This document shows, piece by piece, positions 15,707 to 24,972 of a stretch of 64,000 nt of DNA. A model generated the notes under the pieces. It saw nothing but the letters and a program-made list of their open reading frames with translations, ran no database searches and was not told the origin of the DNA. This DNA is from Nitratireductor sp. (GTDB lineage: Bacteria > Pseudomonadota > Alphaproteobacteria > Rhizobiales > Rhizobiaceae), in the NCBI GenBank assembly GCA_017854535.1, contig JAFMHL010000006.1, positions 1 through 64,000 on the forward strand, read 5' to 3'. The translations under genes were made by a program, and so were the position numbers. Each line of letters opens with the position of its first letter. Position 1 is the first letter of the stretch.

Positions 15707-18502
15707 ATGCCAAACCCGATCAAATTCACCCTCGATGGGCGCGAAGTAGAAGCTGCCGAAGGCGAGACCATCTGGCAGGTGGCAAAGCGCGAAGGAACGC
15801 GCATTCCCCATCTTTGCTATCTCGACAAGCCAGGCTACCGCGCCGATGGCAACTGCCGTGCCTGTATGGTGGAGATTGAAGGCGAACGGGTTTTGGCTGC
15901 GTCTTGCCAGCGTAAACCTTCCGAAGGTCTGGTTGTAAAAACCGATACAGAGCGTGCTGACAAATCCCGTAAAATGGTGTTCGAATTATTGGCCGCTGAC
16001 ATGGTCGCACCGACTGAAAGCCCGGACGATCAATCGGAATTTTGGAAATGGGCATCGAATTGGGGCATCGAAGGTTCCGAGCGTTTGGGTTCGAAATTCG
16101 ACGGCCAAGCTGAAGACACCTATTTTGATATTTCAAACCCTGCGATTGCCGTAAACCTTGATGCTTGTATTGCTTGCGGCTTGTGCGTTCGCGCCTGCCG
16201 CGAAGTGCAGGTAAACGATGTGATCGGCATGGGCATGCGCGGTTCTCATGCTGCGCCCGTGTTTGACCTTCAAGACCCGATGGGTCATTCCACATGCGTA
16301 ACCTGCGGTGAATGCGTTCAAGCCTGCCCGACAGGCGCGCTTTATGAAAAATCTATGATGGATGAGGATGCCAAGCACCGAACCGTCAAAGACTTTGACA
16401 AAGTGGTCAATACGGTTTGCCCTTATTGCGGCGTTGGTTGCCAGACAGAAGCATTTGTCAAAGACGGCAAGATCGTTCAGGTCGATGGCCGCAATGGCCC
16501 AGCCAACGAAAACCGTCTTTGTGTAAAAGGCCGCTTCGGTTTTGACTATATTACCCATCCAGATCGCTTGACTGTTCCGCTGATCCGCCGCGAAGGCGCA
16601 ACGAAAAAATGGGATGCTTCGCTTAATCGCCACAACATGATGGAAGTGTTCCGCGAGGCAACTTGGGAAGAAGCCCTTGATGTGGCCGCTGCTGGCCTCA
16701 AGAAAATTCATGATGAAAAAGGCGGCGATGCATTGGCTGGCTTTGGTTCTGCCAAATGCTCCAATGAGGAAGCCTATCTTTTCCAAAAACTGATCCGTCA
16801 GGGCTTCGGCACAAACAATGTCGACCATTGTACCCGTCTTTGCCACGCCTCCTCTGTTGCCGCATTGATGGAAGGCGTGAATTCCGGTGCGGTGACCGCG
16901 CCCTTTACGGCTGCTGAAGATGCTGATTGCATTGTTGTCATTGGCGCGCGCCCGGCCCAGAACCACCCTGTCGCCGCGACCTATCTAAAGCAGGCTGCTA
17001 AGCGTGGCGCGAAACTGATCCTGATGGATCCGCGTAGCCAAAACCTTGGTCGCTATGCCAGCCATGAATTGAATTTCAAACCGGGCATGGATGTGTCTTT
17101 GCTTAACGCCATGTTGCACACTATCATGGAAGAGGAACTCTATGATCTGCAATATGTGCAGGCTCATACGCTTGGCTTTGAAGACCTGAAAAAGAGCGTC
17201 AAGAAATTCTCACCAGAAGCAATGGAAGATGTTTGCGGCATTCCTGCTGAAACCATTCGCGAAGTGGCACGTATTTACGCTCGGTCAGAACGCTCCATCA
17301 TTTTCTGGGGCATGGGTATTTCCCAACATGTTCATGGAACCGATAATGCCCGCTGCTTGATCGCGCTGGCACTATCAACCGGGCAAGTTGGTCGCCCGGG
17401 AACGGGGCTTCACCCATTGCGCGGTCAGAACAATGTGCAGGGTGCATCTGATGCGGGCCTCATCCCGATGTTCTATCCTGATTATAAGTCTGTGGAGAAA
17501 GACGATATCCGCGGCGGTTATGAGACTTTCTGGGGCAGGGAGCTTGCCCCCAAAAAGGGTCTTACTGTTGTTGAAGTTGTGGACGCTATCCATGAGGGAA
17601 AAATCAACGGCATGTATATACTGGGTGAAAACCCGGCCATGTCAGACCCTGACCAAAAACATGCCCGCGAAAGTTTTGCGATGCTTGATCACATGGTCGT
17701 CCAGGACATCTTCCTGACTGAAACCGCTTGGCATGCAGATGTGGTTTTGCCAGCCTCTGCCCATGCGGAAAAGTTCGGCACCTACTCCAATACAAACCGC
17801 CAAGTTCAAATGGGCCGTCCTGTTCTTGATCCTCCAGGTCAGGCAAAAGCCGATTGGTGGATTGAGGTTGAGCTTGCAAAGCGTCTCGGCCTCGACTGGA
17901 ATTATCAGCATCCAAAGGAAGTATTCGCAGAAATGGCTGAAGTGATGCCATCGCTGAAAAATATTACTTGGGATCGTCTAGACCGCGAAGAGGCCGTGAC
18001 CTATCCTTGCAAAGGCCCTGATCAGCCGGGTGAAGCCATTATCTTTGTGGATGGATTTCCCACAGAGTCAGGCCGCGCCAGAATTGTGCCGACCGATCTG
18101 GTTCCGCCAGCAGAATTGCCCGATGCGGAATATCCATTTGTATTGACCACAGGTCGTATGCTGGAGCATTGGCATACAGGGGCCATGACCCGCCGCGCTT
18201 CCAATTTGGATGCGCTGGAGCCTGATGCTATTGCAGGGCTAAACCGATGGGACATGAAGCGCGCTGGCATTGGTCCCGGCGATAAGGTGACCGTCGAGAC
18301 CCGCCGTGGTGCAATCACCTTGGCCGCCCGTCAGGATCCCGATGTTCCCGAAGGCATGGTGTTCATTCCGTTCTGCTTTGTGGAAGCAGCAGCCAATGTA
18401 CTGACCAATCCGCAATTGGACCCAATGGGTAAAATCCCTGAGTTCAAGTTCTGTGCAGCGAAATTGAAACCAGCCGCGCAAAAGTTGGAAGCAGCAGAGT
18501 AG
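15707..18502 (+). CDS. fdhA: Formate dehydrogenase alpha (catalytic) subunit, bis-MGD
   Basis: This 931-residue subunit oxidises formate to CO2 at a molybdenum or tungsten bis-molybdopterin centre. From N to C it shows a NuoG-like [2Fe-2S] domain (PHLCYLDKPGYRADGNCRAC), two ferredoxin-type [4Fe-4S] motifs (CIACGLCVRACREV and CVTCGECVQACPTGAL), a further cluster motif (VCPYCGVGCQ), and the catalytic Cys379-His380 in CTRLCHASS. The C-terminal molydopterin-binding domain includes LTTGRMLEHWHTG. The active-site residue is Cys, not selenocysteine. ATG 15707 fits the start of the ferredoxin domain; longer in-frame starts would overlap the preceding gene. It works with the fused beta subunit as a soluble NAD-linked FDH. 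Confidence 0.95.
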   Translation: MPNPIKFTLDGREVEAAEGETIWQVAKREGTRIPHLCYLDKPGYRADGNCRACMVEIEGERVLAASCQRKPSEGLVVKTDTERADKSRKMVFELLAADMVAPTESPDDQSEFWKWASNWGIEGSERLGSKFDGQAEDTYFDISNPAIAVNLDACIACGLCVRACREVQVNDVIGMGMRGSHAAPVFDLQDPMGHSTCVTCGECVQACPTGALYEKSMMDEDAKHRTVKDFDKVVNTVCPYCGVGCQTEAFVKDGKIVQVDGRNGPANENRLCVKGRFGFDYITHPDRLTVPLIRREGATKKWDASLNRHNMMEVFREATWEEALDVAAAGLKKIHDEKGGDALAGFGSAKCSNEEAYLFQKLIRQGFGTNNVDHCTRLCHASSVAALMEGVNSGAVTAPFTAAEDADCIVVIGARPAQNHPVAATYLKQAAKRGAKLILMDPRSQNLGRYASHELNFKPGMDVSLLNAMLHTIMEEELYDLQYVQAHTLGFEDLKKSVKKFSPEAMEDVCGIPAETIREVARIYARSERSIIFWGMGISQHVHGTDNARCLIALALSTGQVGRPGTGLHPLRGQNNVQGASDAGLIPMFYPDYKSVEKDDIRGGYETFWGRELAPKKGLTVVEVVDAIHEGKINGMYILGENPAMSDPDQKHARESFAMLDHMVVQDIFLTETAWHADVVLPASAHAEKFGTYSNTNRQVQMGRPVLDPPGQAKADWWIEVELAKRLGLDWNYQHPKEVFAEMAEVMPSLKNITWDRLDREEAVTYPCKGPDQPGEAIIFVDGFPTESGRARIVPTDLVPPAELPDAEYPFVLTTGRMLEHWHTGAMTRRASNLDALEPDAIAGLNRWDMKRAGIGPGDKVTVETRRGAITLAARQDPDVPEGMVFIPFCFVEAAANVLTNPQLDPMGKIPEFKFCAAKLKPAAQKLEAAE

Positions 18503-18519
18503 ATAAAGAGAGCAACCTG

Positions 18520-18828
18520 TTGGAAATTCTGCTGCTACCATTTTTACTCATGGGTATTTGGGTGCCGTGGCTCTTTTTTTGGAAACCGGACTACATTTAC
18601 AGAAGCTTTCTGATAGTGACCGTAATATTATATGGTGTCGTTATGCTGACTATTTTCGCGCTCTCTCTATTATCTGCTGCCGGAATTAACTTACCTGTTG
18701 AAGTTGGGGCATTACTAGTAGGTCTTTGGATTTCAGTGCCGACGGTAATAATAAACGGGCTTTTGGGGCATTTTTCAGCAAAATATGCCACTTATTATGC
18801 TGATCTCAGGCGAAAAAATAACAATTAG
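18520..18828 (+). CDS. Small membrane protein, unknown
   Basis: About 100 residues with three likely membrane-spanning segments (roughly 2–20, 28–52 and 61–83) and a basic, Asn-rich end. The TTG at 18520 lies 17 bases after the fdhA stop with a weak AAAGAGAG site; ATG 18550 is an alternative that would remove part of the first segment. I do not recognise the family. The distance suggests co-transcription with formate dehydrogenase, but nothing in the sequence ties it to formate transport, as it is too small for FocA. Confidence 0.5.
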   Translation: MEILLLPFLLMGIWVPWLFFWKPDYIYRSFLIVTVILYGVVMLTIFALSLLSAAGINLPVEVGALLVGLWISVPTVIINGLLGHFSAKYATYYADLRRKNNN

Positions 18829-18998
18829 CAATTTCTACTGATCTTACCCAAGATATGAAACTGCAAGCTTTGCACGACCCCAGCCAGTTTAATCGTTTAA
18901 TCTCCCATCCTCCACAAAAGTTCTACTTTATGCCTGTTGCCAAGTGCCGCCTTGCGGCATAGAAACTCCCCAACAAGTCTAACAAACGGGTAGTTGCT

Positions 18999-20192
18999 AT
19001 GAACATTCATGAATATCAGGCCAAACAAGTTCTCAAAGGTTTCGGTGCGCCGATTGCTCAGGGCGTTCCGATTATGACCGAGGCCGATGTTGAAGCGGCT
19101 ATCGCCGCGCTTCCTGGCCCGCTTTATGTTGTGAAAAGCCAAATTCATGCTGGCGGACGCGGAAAAGGCAAGTTCAAGGAGCTCGGGCCCGATGCAAAAG
19201 GTGGCGTTCGCCTCGCTTTCAATCCTGATGAAGTTCGCTCCCATGTGAAAGAAATGCTCGGCAATACACTTGTTACCAAGCAAACAGGCCCTGAAGGCAA
19301 ACAGGTCAATCGCCTATATCTGGAAGATGGCGCTGATATTGACCGTGAATTATACCTTTCAATTCTCGTTGACCGCGAAACCTCGCAAGTTTCCTTTGTT
19401 GCCTCCACTGAAGGCGGCATGGACATTGAAGCGGTGGCAGAAGAAACACCTGAGAAAATCCACACAATCGGTATCGATCCGCTGGCTGGCATAACAGATG
19501 TAGACGTAGCCGCTCTTACCAAAGCCTATGAGCTTTCCGGCGCTGCAGCAGAAGATGCCAAGACGCTGTTTCCATTGCTTTACAAAGCCTTTGTCGAAAA
19601 AGACATGAGCCTTTTGGAAGTGAACCCGCTGATCGTCATGAAAGATGGTCACTTGCGCGTTCTTGATGCCAAGATGTCTTTTGATGGCAATGCATTGTTC
19701 CGCCATCCAGATATGATGGAACTGCGCGACGAAACCGAAGAAGACGCCAAGGAAATCGAAGCTTCGAAATATGATCTGGCCTATGTGGCCCTCGATGGTG
19801 ATATCGGCTGCATGGTCAACGGAGCAGGCCTTGCCATGGCAACGATGGATATAATTAAGCTTTACGGCGCTGAGCCAGCAAACTTTCTTGATGTGGGCGG
19901 CGGCGCAACAACTGAAAAAGTTACAGCAGCCTTTAAAATCATTACCTCCGATCCAAACGTCAAAGGCATTCTCGTAAACATCTTTGGCGGCATCATGCGC
20001 TGTGATGTTATCGCAGAAGGCGTTGTGACTGCGGTCAAAGAAGTTGGCCTGAAAGTGCCTTTGGTCGTACGCCTGGAAGGAACCAATGTTCAAAAAGGCA
20101 AAGACATCATCAACTCATCCGGCCTTGATGTTATCGCGGCCGATGATCTCGACGATGCAGCACAGAAAATCGTAAAGGCGGTTAAGGGTTGA
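18999..20192 (+). CDS. sucC: Succinyl-CoA synthetase beta subunit
   Basis: This is the ADP/GDP-forming TCA-cycle ligase subunit that binds nucleotide (ATP-grasp fold) and succinate. It is 397 residues, the standard length. Motifs are [12 protein letters not shown] at the start, [34 protein letters not shown] and [11 protein letters not shown]. The last is the SucC version; the malate-thiokinase MtkA relative, as I recall it, reads FAGINRC there, so malate–CoA ligase is unlikely despite nearby C1 genes. A 170-base gap upstream holds a short hairpin (TGCCGC-CTT-GCGGCA, 18945–18959). The stop overlaps the next gene's ATG (TGATG). Neither mdh nor sucAB is adjacent. Confidence 0.96.
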   Translation: MNIHEYQAKQVLKGFGAPIAQGVPIMTEADVEAAIAALPGPLYVVKSQIHAGGRGKGKFKELGPDAKGGVRLAFNPDEVRSHVKEMLGNTLVTKQTGPEGKQVNRLYLEDGADIDRELYLSILVDRETSQVSFVASTEGGMDIEAVAEETPEKIHTIGIDPLAGITDVDVAALTKAYELSGAAAEDAKTLFPLLYKAFVEKDMSLLEVNPLIVMKDGHLRVLDAKMSFDGNALFRHPDMMELRDETEEDAKEIEASKYDLAYVALDGDIGCMVNGAGLAMATMDIIKLYGAEPANFLDVGGGATTEKVTAAFKIITSDPNVKGILVNIFGGIMRCDVIAEGVVTAVKEVGLKVPLVVRLEGTNVQKGKDIINSSGLDVIAADDLDDAAQKIVKAVKG

Positions 20193-20779
20193 TGCCTAAA
20201 TTGAAAAACACGCTTGGCGCTTTAGGTTTCGTCGGTTTCGCATTGGTTTGTTCGGGCGCAAATGCCCAACAGGCAACGGCACCGGAGGAAATCGATACTG
20301 TCTTTACGTTCAATGAGATCTGCTACACCAAAGTTCCAAATCTTGATGCCATTCGTGACATGGCCTTGAAACTTGCTTGGAAGCCTTTGGACAATGATGA
20401 TCTGGATGCCTTTGGCGACAAGGACAAACTGGATGTTTTAGAGGGCTGGGATGTGCAGGTCGGTGAAAAATTCTATCGCCTTGGCGTCACCCAAAGTGCA
20501 TTACCGGATAGTGCAAAAGAGACATTCCCAGAATTCAAAGATGGGCTAACAACCTCTTGCTCTATGGTGCTTGATGGCAGCGATGCAAACGCAGACATAG
20601 CTTTGAACATGCAAACCCTTGCCAACAAAGAGCCCGTTAGCAGCGACGTGGATGAAGGCGATTTGTTAACGACCACATGGGCAGGCGGCAATGAGGACAT
20701 CAAAGTATTTTTGTTTAACAAGGCAACCAAAGTAGTCGATGGTGGTGTTTTAGCCGTCACTGTAATTACCAAGAAATAA
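20192..20779 (+). CDS. Exported protein of unknown function between sucC and sucD
   Basis: A 195-residue protein with a clear signal peptide (basic start, hydrophobic stretch about residues 8–24, cleavage likely after GANA). The mature part has two cysteines that could form a disulfide (NEICYTK and TTSCSMV) and an acidic middle. I do not recognise the family. ATG 20192 overlaps the sucC stop, and sucD follows 43 bases later, so it is in the operon of two cytoplasmic TCA subunits. That insertion is unusual. It could be a periplasmic enzyme accessory or an unrelated insertion. Confidence 0.7.
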   Translation: MPKLKNTLGALGFVGFALVCSGANAQQATAPEEIDTVFTFNEICYTKVPNLDAIRDMALKLAWKPLDNDDLDAFGDKDKLDVLEGWDVQVGEKFYRLGVTQSALPDSAKETFPEFKDGLTTSCSMVLDGSDANADIALNMQTLANKEPVSSDVDEGDLLTTTWAGGNEDIKVFLFNKATKVVDGGVLAVTVITKK

Positions 20780-20822
20780 TACAACCAATTCGCGTTCAAT
20801 AACGACAGGAATAGCAACTGAT

Positions 20823-21734
20823 ATGTCAATTCTGATCAACAAAGACACCAAAATTCTCGTACAGGGACTGACTGGTAAAACCGGCACCTTCCACACAGAG
20901 CAGGCTCTGGCTTATCATGGGACGAAAATGGTTGGCGGCATTCATCCGAAAAAAGGCGGGTCCGTTTGGACCGCGTCAACGGGTGTTGCGCAAGGCACCG
21001 AGCTTCCAATTTTTGCTACCGTAAAAGAAGGCAAGGCAGCAACGGGCGCTGATGCTTCTGTAGTTTATGTCCCGCCTGCAGGGGCTGGCGCAGCAATCAT
21101 TGAAGCGATTGATGCGGAAATTCCATTGATCATCTGCATCACCGAAGGCATTCCTGTTATGGATATGGTGGATGTGAAAGCGCGTTTGTTGAAGTCGAAA
21201 TCCCGTTTGGTTGGGCCAAATTGCCCGGGCATTCTTACCCCGAATGAATGCAAGATTGGCATTATGCCAGGCAACATTTTCAAAAAGGGTTCCGTTGGCG
21301 TGGTGTCTCGTTCGGGAACACTCACCTATGAAGCTGTGTTCCAGACAACAAATGCTGGCTTGGGTCAAACAACGGCCGTCGGTATCGGTGGTGATCCAGT
21401 AAAAGGTACAGAGTTCATTGATGTGCTTGATCTATTCCTTGATGATGAAGAAACCAAGTCGATCATCATGATTGGTGAAATTGGCGGTTCAGCAGAAGAA
21501 GAAGCCGCTGAATGGTTGATCGCACAAGCGAAAAAAGGTCGTAAGAAGCCAATGGCTGGCTTTATTGCCGGACGCACAGCGCCTCCAGGACGCACCATGG
21601 GCCATGCTGGCGCTGTGATTTCTGGCGGCAAAGGCGGCGCGGAAGACAAGATTGCTGCTATGGAAAAAGCTGGCATTGTGGTTTCACCATCTCCTGCCAA
21701 ATTGGGCGAGACGCTGCTTAAGGCTATTGGCTGA
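20823..21734 (+). CDS. sucD: Succinyl-CoA synthetase alpha subunit
   Basis: A 303-residue alpha subunit carrying CoA binding and the phosphohistidine. Evident are the N-terminal CoA/Rossmann region ([15 protein letters not shown]), [15 protein letters not shown], the conserved GPNCPGI, and the catalytic histidine loop [17 protein letters not shown]. It pairs with SucC from the gene just upstream and is followed by a terminator, not by sucAB as in many alphaproteobacteria. Confidence 0.97.
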   Translation: MSILINKDTKILVQGLTGKTGTFHTEQALAYHGTKMVGGIHPKKGGSVWTASTGVAQGTELPIFATVKEGKAATGADASVVYVPPAGAGAAIIEAIDAEIPLIICITEGIPVMDMVDVKARLLKSKSRLVGPNCPGILTPNECKIGIMPGNIFKKGSVGVVSRSGTLTYEAVFQTTNAGLGQTTAVGIGGDPVKGTEFIDVLDLFLDDEETKSIIMIGEIGGSAEEEAAEWLIAQAKKGRKKPMAGFIAGRTAPPGRTMGHAGAVISGGKGGAEDKIAAMEKAGIVVSPSPAKLGETLLKAIG

Positions 21735-21760
21735 AACCAGACAGCTCTGGAATTTATCTG

Positions 21761-21792
21761 AGGGCGCGGCTTTATTGCTTGCGCCCTTTTTG
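21761..21792 (+). terminator. Rho-independent terminator after sucD
   Basis: AGGGCGC (21761–21767) pairs with GCGCCCT (21781–21787) around a 13-base loop, followed by a run of T. It ends the sucC–sucD transcript before pyk. Confidence 0.85.
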
Positions 21793-21889
21793 TATTATTA
21801 TGCAATGTATCTATGCCGCCCATTGGCATTTGGCCAGAACTGTTCTAAATCGATTGAAATAGAATCCAGCAGGATATTTGGATAAGATT

Positions 21890-23350
21890 ATGAAAAAAGG
21901 CAGTTACACGAAAATCGTCGCGACCATCGGTCCGTCAAGCTCTGATTACAAGACAATCAAAGCATTGTTTAAAGCAGGCGTTGATGTTTTTCGCCTGAAT
22001 TTTAGCCACGGAACCCACGAAGACCATGCTGAACGTCATGCAATTATTCGACAAATTGAAGAAGAAGAAGGCCGGCCGATTGGTATCCTAGCTGACATGC
22101 AAGGTCCAAAATTGCGTGTCGGGACCTTTGCTAATGGCAAAGAAGAATTAAAACGCGGTCAGAAAATTGAACTTCATTTGGAAAAGTTCGTCGGTGATAT
22201 CACCAAGGTAACGCTGCCACATCCTGAGATTTTTGCGGCGATCAAAGCGGGTGAAGATTTATTGATCAATGATGGTCGCCTTCGCCTTCGGGTAGAAAGC
22301 AACAATGGTAAGGTGATCGTGGCAAAGGCTATGAATGCTGGTGTCATTTCTGATCGCAAGGGCGTTAACGTTCCAGGTACGATTTTGCCGATCAATATTT
22401 TGACCAAGAAAGATCGTCTCGATCTGGAATATGCGCTGTCTTTGGGCGTTGAATGGATTGCTTTGTCCTTCGTACAAAAGCCAGACGATATTCATAAAGC
22501 GCGTAGTCTGATTAAAGGCCGTGCTAGAGTATTGGCCAAGTTGGAAAAACCATCAGCCATCGAGAATCTCAATGGCATCATCGGTCTATCTGACGCTATC
22601 ATGGTGGCGCGCGGTGATCTTGGCGTCGAAATGCCCGCCGAAGTGGTTCCGCAAATTCAAAAGCGCATCATTGCTGCTTGTCGCAAAGAAGGTAAGCCAG
22701 TCATCGTTGCCACACAGATGCTCGAATCGATGATTTCCGAGCCTGTGTCCACAAGGGCTGAAGCATCAGATGTTGCAACCGCCGTTTATGCTGGTGCCGA
22801 TGCTGTAATGCTTTCGGGTGAAACTGCTGCGGGGAAATATCCTATTGAAGCTGTAAGAACGATGGAACGCATTATTGCAGCAACTGAATCAGATCCTGAT
22901 TTCGATAGCGTATTGAATGCTATCGCTTTGCCAATTGAGGCGGACGACAGCGATTCCATTGCATCGGCTGCTTGCGATGTTGCGCGCACACGTGGTTGCG
23001 CAGCCATATCGACTTTCACAAAGACTGGTTCAACAGTGCGTCGCGTTTCGCGGTTGCGAACTTTGGTTCCCATTCTTGGTTTGACACCGGATATCACCGT
23101 TGCGCGCCAGCTTTGTTTGGCTTGGGGCTGTCACAGCGTTCTAACCCGCGATGATGTTGAAGGTTTTGCAGACATGGTCGGTAAATCCACCCGTATCGCC
23201 CGTCGTGAAAAGCTCGCAAAAAATGGCGACCGCGTGGTTATCACCGCAGGTGTGCCATTTGGAACAGCAGGGACTACCAATATTCTTCGTGTAGCCATTG
23301 TTGGTGAACATGAAGCAGCAAGCCCACAAGATGCGTCACTAAAAGGCTAG
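21890..23350 (+). CDS. pyk: Pyruvate kinase
   Basis: This glycolytic enzyme converts phosphoenolpyruvate and ADP to pyruvate and ATP. It is 486 residues from ATG 21890; a TTG at 21878 behind AGGA is an alternative start adding MDKI. The motifs are complete: KIVATIGPSS at the start, RLNFSHGTHEDH, the signature region with the catalytic Lys (LAKLEKPSAIENL), MVARGDLGVE, and the TQMLESM/ADAVMLSGETAAGKYP segment. It has its own unit after the sucD terminator and faces the beta-helix gene. No terminator hairpin is evident at its end. Confidence 0.96.
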   Translation: MKKGSYTKIVATIGPSSSDYKTIKALFKAGVDVFRLNFSHGTHEDHAERHAIIRQIEEEEGRPIGILADMQGPKLRVGTFANGKEELKRGQKIELHLEKFVGDITKVTLPHPEIFAAIKAGEDLLINDGRLRLRVESNNGKVIVAKAMNAGVISDRKGVNVPGTILPINILTKKDRLDLEYALSLGVEWIALSFVQKPDDIHKARSLIKGRARVLAKLEKPSAIENLNGIIGLSDAIMVARGDLGVEMPAEVVPQIQKRIIAACRKEGKPVIVATQMLESMISEPVSTRAEASDVATAVYAGADAVMLSGETAAGKYPIEAVRTMERIIAATESDPDFDSVLNAIALPIEADDSDSIASAACDVARTRGCAAISTFTKTGSTVRRVSRLRTLVPILGLTPDITVARQLCLAWGCHSVLTRDDVEGFADMVGKSTRIARREKLAKNGDRVVITAGVPFGTAGTTNILRVAIVGEHEAASPQDASLKG

Positions 23351-23395
23351 TGTTCCCAAAAAGTCGTCTTTTAGAAAATGGCTTCGAGTGATTAC

Positions 23396-24784
23396 TTAGG
23401 AAATTCGGTTTCTTTCAACCGTTAGATGATTGAAACCGGATTTTTCTGCCCCTGCAAGTTCATCGGTCACGGCATCTTTCCAGCGATAACCAATCACACC
23501 GCCATTTGAGCTGCCTGAAATTGTGTTGTCCGCAATATGGGTTGGGCCGGAGCCTTCAACAACGCTCACAGCGATGCCCGTTTTTGATCCGCGAATGACA
23601 TTTGAAGTCACAACAAGATCTCGCAAATAGGGTCCCCAGCCTAGGATCAATCCAAAGTTCAATGCATCTTCAATCACATTTCCGGTGACGACTGTATCAG
23701 CTTCAACCGATATGCCCTCAAACCACAAATGGTCATCATCTTTATAAGGTGAGGGGGTATTGATGTTACGAATTAGATTACCCGAGACGACTGCCAATCG
23801 GCCCCCTTGCAGGAAGTTGGCAATCGAAATGCCGCGCCCACCGCCATTGATGATATTGTTGGAAATGACTGCGCCGTTAAACTCAAACTCGGAATAAATG
23901 GCGGTCTCGCCGGAGCGCAAACAGGTATTGCCAGTAATTTGAACATCATTGCCCGCATTGGAGCGAATGGCTGAAAAAGCACAATCAGAAATATGATTGT
24001 TTGAAACCATCACATTCCCGGCTCTGAAAACATTGATGCCATTTCCCCATTGGCCCGTGCCGCCATTCACTGCGCCAATGCGCGCAATCCGGTTGCCACT
24101 AACAATGGTTCCATCTTCGCCCATCTTCCAACGATGGACAAGAATACCGCCATTGACGCAATCGCTGATCTCGTTGTTCACAATCGAAAGACCGCGGTTT
24201 TCAAAAGCATAGATTCCACAATCACCGCCAGCACCGCTAATGCGGGTTCGCTCAATGCGCCCCTTCGAACGATCCACTTGAATTCCTTTTTCCAAGCTAC
24301 CAAGAACCTGACAATTATCGATCACAAGATGGTCAATATTATTCATCCTGATTGCTGCTTCTGCATAAGAATGTAGCCCACGATTTGCTCCGTCGATCAC
24401 CAATCCGGTCAATTCAATATGGGCAGCATTTTCGCCCATCAACAAATGTCCATTGCCCGAATAGATAAGGCGAGAAGCGCCAGGAACGCCCATTAAGCGC
24501 GTTCGTGCGGGAAGCAGAATATTGGAAACAAAATAATTGCCCGGTGGCAAAAATACTGGCTTGTCTTCCGCGTGAGCGCGATCAAGAATATCTTGCAACA
24601 TACGGCTTTGGTCATCAATCGTGCCTGGGCGAAGACCAAGCTCATTGGCATTGGCCGTTCCCCTCAGGTCTGCCAATGAAAAAGGAATATCAGCGCTTTT
24701 GGTCTGCGCTGATGCAATACTGGCAGCACCAATCGCGGGAATTCCCGCCAAACCTGCCAACAAATGTCTTCGATTGATACTCAT
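23396..24784 (-). CDS. TAT-exported right-handed beta-helix repeat protein (TIGR03808-like)
   Basis: A 462-residue protein starting MSINRRHLLAGLAG, a twin-arginine signal peptide with cleavage near SIASAQ. The rest is a series of short repeats with Asn/Gly/Ile turns (VSNNHISDC, VSGNLIRN, VTGNVIED, ITSNVIRG-like units), the pattern of a parallel beta-helix as in pectate-lyase-like carbohydrate-active proteins. It matches the alphaproteobacterial family of TAT-translocated repeat proteins, which has no known function. The ATG at 24784 is preferred over a GTG at 24796 because AGAGGTGG sits at proper distance from it. It stands alone and diverges from the HerA-like gene. Confidence 0.82.
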   Translation of the reverse strand: MSINRRHLLAGLAGIPAIGAASIASAQTKSADIPFSLADLRGTANANELGLRPGTIDDQSRMLQDILDRAHAEDKPVFLPPGNYFVSNILLPARTRLMGVPGASRLIYSGNGHLLMGENAAHIELTGLVIDGANRGLHSYAEAAIRMNNIDHLVIDNCQVLGSLEKGIQVDRSKGRIERTRISGAGGDCGIYAFENRGLSIVNNEISDCVNGGILVHRWKMGEDGTIVSGNRIARIGAVNGGTGQWGNGINVFRAGNVMVSNNHISDCAFSAIRSNAGNDVQITGNTCLRSGETAIYSEFEFNGAVISNNIINGGGRGISIANFLQGGRLAVVSGNLIRNINTPSPYKDDDHLWFEGISVEADTVVTGNVIEDALNFGLILGWGPYLRDLVVTSNVIRGSKTGIAVSVVEGSGPTHIADNTISGSSNGGVIGYRWKDAVTDELAGAEKSGFNHLTVERNRIS

Positions 24785-24972
24785 ATACTGTTCCACCTCT
24801 TATTTAGAGGTTTTGATGCATGAAACATGCCAGCAGTGTGTGCTTGTTTGTGCCGTTTCGGGACAACATTGGTTTTTCAGGCGCAACCAGAATTGCAGCC
24901 GTTAAAGTCATGGCCTATAGACAATAATGAAACATGAAATGAATCGCAGTGATCAACTGCTTGGAGAATCGT

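Noticed and set aside
18829..18998. Possible structured RNA or riboswitch before sucC
   Set aside because: Only a short 6-base-pair hairpin (18945–18959) is visible, with no conserved element I recognise.
18999..21734. Possible malate–CoA ligase (mtkAB) of the serine cycle, given nearby C1 genes
   Set aside because: The beta subunit has the SucC-type motif IFGGIMRCD rather than the MtkA-type form I recall, and no other serine-cycle gene (glyA, sgaA, mcl) is present.
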